Assembly (NCBI GenBank): GCA_017987055.1
Contig: JAGNUJ010000017.1
Coordinates: forward strand, 1 to 20,318
DNA length: 20,318 nucleotides
DNA from: Giesbergeria sp.
GTDB lineage: Bacteria; Pseudomonadota; Gammaproteobacteria; Burkholderiales; Burkholderiaceae_C
Direction of reading: 5' to 3'
The notes beneath the pieces are model-generated. The model was given only the letters and a program-made list of their open reading frames with translations, was not told the origin of the DNA and ran no database searches. Below, piece by piece: positions 14,158-20,318 of this stretch (positions within the stretch are counted from its first letter, which is position 1; every line of letters begins with the position of its first letter). Made by a program: the position numbers and the translations under genes.

Positions 14158-14181
14158 ATGGAAACCTACCCCAGTCGGTAG
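14158..14181 (+). CDS. Putative 7-codon leader peptide (METYPSR) upstream of corA
   Basis: ATG at 14158 opens a short ORF of seven codons ending in TAG at 14179-14181, with a weak purine-rich AAGAAAG just upstream. Its last codons and stop lie in the strand GTCGGTAGC that forms P1 of the corA leader, so a ribosome finishing the peptide would cover that strand. Salmonella corA is known to have a short translated leader ORF (corL) that couples translation to Rho termination; this one has no sequence relation that I can show. Too short to prove by sequence alone. Confidence 0.4.
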   Translation: METYPSR

Positions 14182-14251
14182 CTTTCAGCTCCCAGAACCG
14201 TCGTCGGGGGTTGAAAGCGCGCCACGTCATCCCCCCCGCTACCGACCGTTC

Positions 14252-14264
14252 CACTCAGGGAGTG
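14252..14264 (+). promoter_or_regulatory. Hairpin covering the corA ribosome-binding site
   Basis: CACTC-AGG-GAGTG forms a 5-pair stem with a 3-base loop. The corA Shine-Dalgarno AGGGAG (14257-14262) sits in the loop and 3' arm, 6 bases before the ATG. When folded it would limit ribosome access. Confidence 0.5.
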
Positions 14265-14268
14265 AGCC

Positions 14269-15255
14269 ATGCTCAACATCTTTACGCTTGCCAATGGGCG
14301 ACTCTTTCAAGAAGAGATCGAATCCCTAGAAGAGCTGTCCCAATTTCAACCCATTTGGGTCGACCTCGAATCGCCGACGGTGGACGAAAAGCGCTGGGTG
14401 ACCCAGTACTACGGCCTGTCCATCCCCGAAGACGCGATGGACGAGGACATCGAAGAATCTGCCCGCTTTTACGAAGAAGACAACGGCGAGCTGCACATTC
14501 GCAGCGACTTTCTGATTGACGACCACGACCACCCGCGCTCGGTGCGTGTCGCCTTCATCCTCAATCTGACCAACCCCGATCTGCGCAGCAAGGGCGTGCT
14601 GTTTTCCATCCACGATGAAGATGTGCCGGTGTTTCGCCTGCTGCGCCTGCGCGCTCGGCGCGCGCCGGGGCTGATCGAGGATGCGCGCGAGGTGCTGCTC
14701 AAACTGTTTGACGCCGACGCCGAATACTCGGCCGACACGCTCGAAGGCATTTACGACGACCTAGAAAAAGTCAGCACCCAAGTGCTCTCGGGCGACGTGA
14801 CCGACGCGCGCGCCGGCGAGGTGCTGGGCGCCATTGCGCGCCAAGAGGACTTGAACGGGCGCATTCGGCGCAACGTGATGGACACGCGCCGCGCCGTCAG
14901 CTTCATGATGCGCAGCAAAATGCTCAACGCCGAGCAGTTTGAAGAAGCGCGGCAAATTCTGCGCGACATCGAATCGCTCGACAGCCACACGGCGTTTTTG
15001 TTCGACAAAATCAACTTTTTGATGGACGCCACTGTCGGCTTCATCAACATCAACCAGAACAAAATCATCAAGATTTTCTCGGTGGCCAGCGTGGCGCTGC
15101 TGCCGCCGACCTTGATTGCCAGCATCTACGGCATGAACTTCAAGTACATGCCCGAGCTGGACTGGGCGATGGGCTACCCATATGCGCTGGGCATCATGCT
15201 GGCCAGCGCGCTGGGGCCGATGTGGTACTTCCGCAAGCGCGGCTGGCTGAAATAA
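14269..15255 (+). CDS. corA: Magnesium/cobalt transporter CorA
   Basis: Inner-membrane Mg2+ channel, a pentamer with a large cytoplasmic funnel. 328 residues. The soluble N-terminal domain (about 1-235) is rich in acidic residues and includes EDAMDEDIEES. A long helix follows, then TM1 (about 262-285), the signature YGMNF with G288-M-N290 at the pore mouth, a short periplasmic loop with KYMPELDW, and TM2 (about 303-321). It ends in the basic tail RKRGWLK typical of CorA. The start ATG has AGGGAG 6 bases upstream, held in a small hairpin. The 135-base leader is strongly structured. Single-gene unit, convergent with the FHA gene across an intergenic repeat. Confidence 0.96.
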   Translation: MLNIFTLANGRLFQEEIESLEELSQFQPIWVDLESPTVDEKRWVTQYYGLSIPEDAMDEDIEESARFYEEDNGELHIRSDFLIDDHDHPRSVRVAFILNLTNPDLRSKGVLFSIHDEDVPVFRLLRLRARRAPGLIEDAREVLLKLFDADAEYSADTLEGIYDDLEKVSTQVLSGDVTDARAGEVLGAIARQEDLNGRIRRNVMDTRRAVSFMMRSKMLNAEQFEEARQILRDIESLDSHTAFLFDKINFLMDATVGFININQNKIIKIFSVASVALLPPTLIASIYGMNFKYMPELDWAMGYPYALGIMLASALGPMWYFRKRGWLK

Positions 15256-15277
15256 GCCCTAAAATAAGAGTCAAAAC

Positions 15278-15326
15278 AGCCTCTAGCCCAATGGATACGT
15301 GCGGTTATAGCTATGAAAATCATAGC
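15278..15326 (+). repeat. Intergenic repeat, copy 2, with a perfect 7-pair hairpin
   Basis: Second copy of the element at 10477-10526 (shared CTCTAGCCC, GTGCG and AGCTAT blocks in the same order and spacing). It ends in GCTATGA-AAA-TCATAGC (15310-15326), a perfect 7-pair stem. Lying between the convergent corA and FHA genes, it could act as a transcription end for either, but there is no T-run on either strand. Confidence 0.55.
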
Positions 15327-15337
15327 ATCAAATCCGC

Positions 15338-16033
15338 TCAACCCTGCACAAACTGCATGGTGGTGCCCGCCAGCTCCAAGTGATCGCCGTTTTTCAGTGT
15401 CACTGGCTCGCTGCCAATGGCGCCGCCGTTGAGCGCCGGCATCTCCGGGCCTTCGACATTCGCCAGCACAAAGCCGTGGTGGCGCCGGGTGATCGAGGCG
15501 ACCGCCACACCGGGCTTGCCGATGGTGGTGACCACTTTGGTCAACAGCACCTCGCGCCCGGCCGCAGCGCCCGAGAGCACGCGAATCGCTGCCATTTGCG
15601 GCGGCGTCGCATGTGGCGGCATGGGTGTCGGCGGCATGGGCATTGGTGCCGACGTGGGTGTTTGCACCGCAGCCGCAGCTGCTCGAGGCGGCACCATGCC
15701 GGGCTTGAAAACCATGGTTTTTTCGTAGTTGTGGTTTTCCTCTTCGCTTAAAAAACGCACCTTGTATTTGCCAATCTCAATGGTGTCGCCGTTGCGCAGA
15801 GCTTGGCGCTGCACAGCTTTACCGTTGACGTAGGTGCCGTTAGTGCTGCCAATGTCTTCGACTTCGACAATGCCGCTGGCCGCGTGCAGGTGTACCACCG
15901 CGTGTTCACCGCTGACGGCGAGGTTGTCAATGACGATGTCGTTGTAAGGCCGCCGCCCCAGCGTGGTGCGCTCTTGGCTGATTTCAACTTCTTTGATGAC
16001 GACGCCGTCAATCGAAACGATCATTTTGGGCAC
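15338..16033 (-). CDS. Double FHA-domain protein
   Basis: Phosphothreonine-binding scaffold of 231 residues. The first FHA domain (about 5-95) has all key residues: GRRPYNDI (R27), S41-G-E-H44 and STNGTYVNG (N65). The second (about 150-231) is degenerate: TIGKPGVAVASITRRHHGFV keeps the outline, but the STNG loop reads MPALNGGAIG. A Pro/Met/Ala-rich linker (about 114-148) joins them. Between domain 1 and the linker lies YEKTMVFKPG, resembling the ETTSVF phospho-switch of mycobacterial GarA. GTG at 16033 is chosen because AGGAG lies 6 bases upstream; the TTG at 16039 abuts that site and an ATG lies three codons in. 74 bases after a PP2C gene on the same strand, so probably co-transcribed. Confidence 0.88.
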   Translation of the reverse strand: MPKMIVSIDGVVIKEVEISQERTTLGRRPYNDIVIDNLAVSGEHAVVHLHAASGIVEVEDIGSTNGTYVNGKAVQRQALRNGDTIEIGKYKVRFLSEEENHNYEKTMVFKPGMVPPRAAAAAVQTPTSAPMPMPPTPMPPHATPPQMAAIRVLSGAAAGREVLLTKVVTTIGKPGVAVASITRRHHGFVLANVEGPEMPALNGGAIGSEPVTLKNGDHLELAGTTMQFVQG

Positions 16034-16107
16034 AGCCAACTCCTGAATTTGTAATTTTTGTCATGCATGGTGGGAAATCTCGCTCAATTCGCTGGATTCG
16101 GGGGCGC

Positions 16108-16896
16108 TTAGGCCGCTTGCAACCAGCGCGAGATGAGACCGGGTTTGCGCTCGGCTTGCCCGGCTTGGACCAGCAGCACGCTGATGTTGTCGCGCCCGCC
16201 ATTGGCATTGGCTGCCGCAATCAAGCGGTTGGCTTTTTCTTCGAGTGTCTCGTTGCTGCCCAGCACCGCCACAATTTCATCAGCATTGAGCATTTCGCTC
16301 AAGCCGTCCGAGCACAGCAGCAACAAGTCATACGACTCCATTTTGAATTCATTGATTTCCACCTCTACTACCGGCTCGACACCGAGAGCGCGTGTCACCA
16401 AATTGCGACTCGACGACACCGCCGCTTGCTGGGGCGTCATCAGTCCTGCGTCGATTTGTTCTTGCAGCCAAGAATGATCGCGCGTGAGTTGCTTGAGCAC
16501 GCCCGCGCGCCAGCGGTAGCAACGCGAGTCGCCGACGTGACCCAGCACCAGCCGCTCTCCACTCAATACACCGACCACCAAGGTAGTGCCCATGCCAGCG
16601 TAATCAAAATTGGTCAAGGCGGCGTCATAAATCGCCTGATTAGCGTTATCGACACAAATTTCCAGCGCGCGGCGAATGTCTGAGCCCGAGGGCGGCACGG
16701 TGGACTGGCCTAGCCAACGGGACATTTCGGTGCGGATGAAGTCGGTGGCCATACGAGAGGCTACTTCGCCTGCACTGTAACCGCCCATGCCATCTGCTAA
16801 CACGGCGATATTGGCCTCGGCATCGACACAGACCGCGTCTTCGTTATTGCTGCGGACGCGGCCGGTATCGGTGCGGGCAAAAAATTCGTACTTCAT
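16108..16896 (-). CDS. PP2C-family serine/threonine protein phosphatase (Stp1/PrpC type)
   Basis: Soluble metal-dependent phosphatase of 262 residues that removes phosphate from Ser/Thr of proteins. All PP2C metal-site motifs are present: RSNNED (D20), VLADGMGGYSAGEVAS (D35, G36), LVLGHVGDSRCYRW, TRDHSW, LLLLCSDGLSEML and GGRDNISVLLVQ. No membrane segment. The start ATG overlaps the stop of a 33-codon upstream ORF as ATGA. It lies upstream of the FHA-domain gene on the same strand, a classic pairing for reading and erasing phosphothreonine signals. A Ser/Thr kinase gene, the expected third partner, is absent here. Likely substrate is the FHA protein or its ligand, by inference. Confidence 0.94.
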   Translation of the reverse strand: MKYEFFARTDTGRVRSNNEDAVCVDAEANIAVLADGMGGYSAGEVASRMATDFIRTEMSRWLGQSTVPPSGSDIRRALEICVDNANQAIYDAALTNFDYAGMGTTLVVGVLSGERLVLGHVGDSRCYRWRAGVLKQLTRDHSWLQEQIDAGLMTPQQAAVSSSRNLVTRALGVEPVVEVEINEFKMESYDLLLLCSDGLSEMLNADEIVAVLGSNETLEEKANRLIAAANANGGRDNISVLLVQAGQAERKPGLISRWLQAA

Positions 16897-16994
16897 GGCG
16901 TGGCACTCAATACCGCCGGAGGATCCGGTTCGGGGGTTTCGATAAGAGCCAACAGCGCAGCTGTATCCATCGCCGCATGAGAAGAATCAGCCAT
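16893..16994 (-). CDS. Possible 33-residue upstream ORF of the PP2C gene
   Basis: ATG at 16994 opens 33 codons (MADSSHAAMDTAALLALIET then PEPDPPAVLSATP) whose TGA overlaps the phosphatase ATG as ATGA. The product is acidic, with no recognisable domain. There is no clear ribosome site before it. The 243 bases between the sucD stop and the phosphatase otherwise hold only the sucD terminator and presumably a promoter, so this ORF may serve translational coupling or may be chance. Confidence 0.25.
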   Translation of the reverse strand: MADSSHAAMDTAALLALIETPEPDPPAVLSATP

Positions 16995-17077
16995 GTAGAA
17001 GTGCTCGTTGACGTTGCGGCCTGCATCATAGACGAGGGCTTGCGCGGGTTGAAGTGCCTGTTTGCGGCACGCCACAA

Positions 17078-17111
17078 TAAAAAAGCGCCTGTAGCCGAAG
17101 CCGCAGGCGCT
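17078..17111 (-). terminator. Rho-independent terminator of sucCD
   Basis: On the minus strand AGCGCCTG and CAGGCGCT form an 8-pair stem. The inner part can pair further around a TTCG tetraloop, and the stem is followed by six T. It starts 29 bases after the sucD stop and isolates sucCD from the PP2C-FHA genes. Confidence 0.9.
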
Positions 17112-17139
17112 GATAAAGACACGCAAGCGCGCGCTGCTT

Positions 17140-18036
17140 TTACTTCAGCTGAGCCTTGAGCAGGTGGCCCAGCTCAGACGGGTTGCGCGTGACGATAAAG
17201 CCACACTCTTCCATGACAGCCAGCTTGGCATCGGCCGTATCGGCACCGCCAGAGATCAGCGCACCGGCGTGGCCCATGCGCTTGCCCGCAGGGGCCGTGA
17301 CGCCAGCGATGAAGCCGACGATAGGCTTTTTCATGTTGGCTTTGCACCACATGGCGGCTTCGGCTTCATCGGGGCCGCCGATTTCGCCAATCATGATGAC
17401 GGCATCGGTATCGGGGTCGTCGTTGAAGGCGCGCATCACGTCGATGTGCTTCAGACCATTGATCGGGTCGCCACCAATGCCGACGGCAGTGGACTGGCCC
17501 AGGCCGACTTCGGTCAGCATCGCCACGGCTTCATACGTCAGCGTGCCCGAGCGCGAGACGACGCCGATGCGGCCCTTGCGGTGGATGTGGCCGGGCATGA
17601 TGCCGATTTTGATTTCGTCGGGGGTGATGATGCCGGGGCAGTTAGGGCCCAGCAGCAGCGTCTTTTTGCCGCCAGCGGCTTCTTTGGCACGCATTTTGTT
17701 GCGCACTTCCAGCATATCGCGCACTGGAATGCCTTCGGTGATGCAAATGGCCATGTCCAAGTCGGCTTCAACCGCTTCCCAGATAGCAGCAGCAGCGCCA
17801 GCCGGTGGCACGTAAATCACCGACACGGTAGCGCCAGTTTGGTGCGCGGCTTCTTTGACCGATGCGTAGATTGGGATGTTGAAGATCGACTCGCCGGCCT
17901 TCTTGGGGTTCACGCCAGCGACAAAAGCATTCTTGCCGTTTGCGTATTCTTGGCACTTTTCCGTGTGGAATTGGCCTGTCTTGCCCGTGATGCCCTGGGT
18001 GATGACCTTGGTGTCTTTATTGATGTAGATCGACAT
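17140..18036 (-). CDS. sucD: Succinyl-CoA ligase (ADP-forming) subunit alpha
   Basis: Alpha subunit of succinyl-CoA synthetase, which converts succinyl-CoA, ADP and phosphate to succinate, CoA and ATP in the TCA cycle. 298 residues, standard. The CoA-binding N-terminal domain shows [13 protein letters not shown] and VYVPP-type [13 protein letters not shown]. The ligase part contains [23 protein letters not shown] and the phospho-histidine loop [10 protein letters not shown] with H256. The start ATG has GGAG 7 bases upstream. It starts 15 bases after sucC on the same strand and ends with a strong terminator. Confidence 0.97.
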   Translation of the reverse strand: MSIYINKDTKVITQGITGKTGQFHTEKCQEYANGKNAFVAGVNPKKAGESIFNIPIYASVKEAAHQTGATVSVIYVPPAGAAAAIWEAVEADLDMAICITEGIPVRDMLEVRNKMRAKEAAGGKKTLLLGPNCPGIITPDEIKIGIMPGHIHRKGRIGVVSRSGTLTYEAVAMLTEVGLGQSTAVGIGGDPINGLKHIDVMRAFNDDPDTDAVIMIGEIGGPDEAEAAMWCKANMKKPIVGFIAGVTAPAGKRMGHAGALISGGADTADAKLAVMEECGFIVTRNPSELGHLLKAQLK

Positions 18037-18051
18037 ATATGTTCTCCGGGC

Positions 18052-19212
<1,161 letters not shown>

Positions 19213-19378
19213 GAGGTCTCTCTCAGGAACTGGATTTCACCCGGCTACCATGGTTGAGATGTCTGGCGGCGGGCAGGGGGCATAGCAGCCGTGGAATGTA
19301 TCATGCGGCGGCGTATCGCACGTTGTGAAAAACTTACACCTTTTGCACGTTGACAGTCCACCCGCGCTGGAGTAATTC

Positions 19379-20311
19379 ATGTTCAAAATTTTTATTGATG
19401 GCGAAGCTGGCACCACTGGCTTACAAATTCGCGAACGCCTGCAAAGCATGGCGCAAGTGCAACTGGTCAGCATTGCGCCCGAGCAGCGCAAAGACCCCGA
19501 CGCCAAACGCGCACTGATTGCCGAAGTCGATGTCGTCATCCTGTGCCTGCACGACGACGCCGCGCGCGACACCGTCGCCATGGTCGATGAGATTGAAAAG
19601 GCCACCGGTCGCACCATCAAAGTGATTGACGCCAGCACCGCCCACCGCACCGCGCCGGGCTGGGTGTTTGGCTTCCCCGAGCTGTGCGCCGGCCAGTTGG
19701 ACGCTGTACGCCGCGCCAGCCGCGTCTCGAATCCTGGCTGCTACGCCACCGGCGCGATTGCGCTGCTGCGCCCCTTGGTCGATGCCGGCTTGGTGCCGAA
19801 AGATTTTGGGTTGTCGCTGCCCTCGGTCAGCGGCTACAGCGGCGGCGGTCGCCCGATGATGGAAGCCTACGAAGCTGGCAGTGCTGCGCCTTACGAAGCC
19901 TACGCGCTGGGCTTGGCGCACAAGCACATCCCCGAAATCCTGCACTACACCGGCCTGACGCGCCGCCCGATCTTTATCCCGGCGGTGGCCAACTTTGCCC
20001 AAGGCATGTTGGTGCAACTGCCACTGCATTTGGACTTGCTGCCCGGCGCGCCGACGGCCGCCGACCTGCACCACGCGCTGGCCACGCACTACGCCGCCAC
20101 CAACACGCCCGAGCAATGGGTCCAAGTGCTGCCCGCCACCGACGACGGCAAATTGGCAGCCGACACCTTGGCCGGCACCAACCAGTTGGAACTGCGCGTC
20201 TTTGGCAACGAGACCTATCGCCAAGCGGTGCTGATTGCGCGTCTGGACAACTTGGGCAAAGGCGCCAGCGGCGCAGCGGTGCAAAACCTCCAGCTGATGC
20301 TGGGCATTTAA
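19379..20311 (+). CDS. argC: N-acetyl-gamma-glutamyl-phosphate reductase, type 2
   Basis: NADPH-dependent reductase of the third step of arginine synthesis, converting N-acetylglutamyl 5-phosphate to the semialdehyde. 310 residues, the short type 2 form. The nucleotide loop is [24 protein letters not shown] and the catalytic Cys in SNPGCYATG (C121) follow, then [15 protein letters not shown] and [11 protein letters not shown] with the proton-relay His. The start ATG has GGAG 6 bases upstream. The stop is 7 bases from the window end, so what follows is not visible. Divergent from sucC. Confidence 0.97.
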   Translation: MFKIFIDGEAGTTGLQIRERLQSMAQVQLVSIAPEQRKDPDAKRALIAEVDVVILCLHDDAARDTVAMVDEIEKATGRTIKVIDASTAHRTAPGWVFGFPELCAGQLDAVRRASRVSNPGCYATGAIALLRPLVDAGLVPKDFGLSLPSVSGYSGGGRPMMEAYEAGSAAPYEAYALGLAHKHIPEILHYTGLTRRPIFIPAVANFAQGMLVQLPLHLDLLPGAPTAADLHHALATHYAATNTPEQWVQVLPATDDGKLAADTLAGTNQLELRVFGNETYRQAVLIARLDNLGKGASGAAVQNLQLMLGI

Positions 20312-20318
20312 CCCTTTA

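Larger units (their letters stand above)
14134..14268 (+). promoter_or_regulatory. Structured 5' leader of corA, candidate Mg2+-responsive element
   Basis: The leader between the UDG-like gene and corA has several strong pairings. P1: GTCGGTAGC (14174-14182) pairs perfectly with GCTACCGAC (14238-14246). P2, nested inside: TTTCAGCTCCC (14183-14193) pairs with GGGGGTTGAAA (14206-14216), 11 pairs with two wobbles and a 12-base loop. A competing 5' hairpin, CTACC (14166-14170) with GGTAG (14177-14181), uses the same strand as P1. The GGGGG of P2 could also pair with the seven C at 14231-14237. Just before corA, CACTC (14252-14256) pairs with GAGTG (14260-14264) and covers the ribosome site. No M-box or other riboswitch class I know is recognisable. 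Confidence 0.6.

Noticed and set aside
14134..14268. Known Mg2+ riboswitch (M-box/ykoK) in the corA leader
   Set aside because: The leader is short and shows none of the M-box core sequence I would expect; left as an unclassified element.
16893..17126. 77-codon version of the ORF before the PP2C gene
   Set aside because: It starts at TTG and would read through the sucCD terminator; only the shorter ATG version is kept, with low confidence.
19350..19378. Perfect TTGACA 17 bases before TAATTC, as a promoter of argC
   Set aside because: The -10 match is poor and would overlap the ribosome site and start codon, giving a start of transcription inside the gene.

Overview
The window looks like chromosomal DNA of a betaproteobacterium in the Burkholderiales, most likely family Comamonadaceae. 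This rests on high G+C, three-gene split transhydrogenase (pntA1-pntA2-pntB), a class II Calvin-subtype aldolase, the tsaB-rimI-UDG-like cluster, type 2 ArgC, and two copies of an intergenic repeat of a kind I associate with this family. No genus is claimed.

Layout, left to right. 1-2714 (minus): transhydrogenase operon; pntB runs off the left edge. 2840-3966 (minus): fructose-bisphosphate aldolase with its terminator. 4048-6151 (minus): a QseB/PmrA-type response regulator and QseC-like sensor kinase, divergent from a PAP2-family membrane phosphatase (6220-6969, plus), with a PmrA-box-like direct repeat between them. 6974-8410 (minus): pyruvate kinase. 8472-9824 (minus): a two-gene operon of an unknown lipoprotein and a FlgO-like lipoprotein, flanked by a terminator and an upstream inverted repeat. 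9765-10541: the only long gene-free stretch; it holds the decayed remains of an IS605-type element (divergent tnpA and tnpB fragments) and one intergenic repeat. 10542-12020 (minus): DacB/PBP4. 12078-14079 (plus): tsaB-rimI-UDG-like, joined by 4-base stop/start overlaps. 14119-15255 (plus): corA behind a structured leader. 15271-15328: second repeat copy. 15338-16896 (minus): FHA-domain protein and PP2C phosphatase. 17078-19212 (minus): sucC-sucD with terminator. 19379-20311 (plus): argC.

Most genes are housekeeping: glycolysis (fba, pyk), TCA cycle (sucCD), NADPH supply (pnt), arginine synthesis (argC), cell wall (dacB), tRNA t6A modification (tsaB), ribosomal protein acetylation (rimI) and Mg2+ uptake (corA). 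The regulatory parts are the two-component system probably linked to envelope phosphatase expression, and a phosphothreonine-reading FHA protein beside a Ser/Thr phosphatase.

The most interesting item is the corA leader. A 7-codon upstream ORF ends inside one strand of a 9-bp stem, that strand has a second possible partner, and the corA Shine-Dalgarno sits in its own small hairpin. This has the shape of a translation-coupled Mg2+ switch. Next come the TnpB/TnpA fossil, a UDG-family protein that has lost its iron-sulfur and catalytic residues, and a GarA-like ExTxVF motif after the FHA domain.
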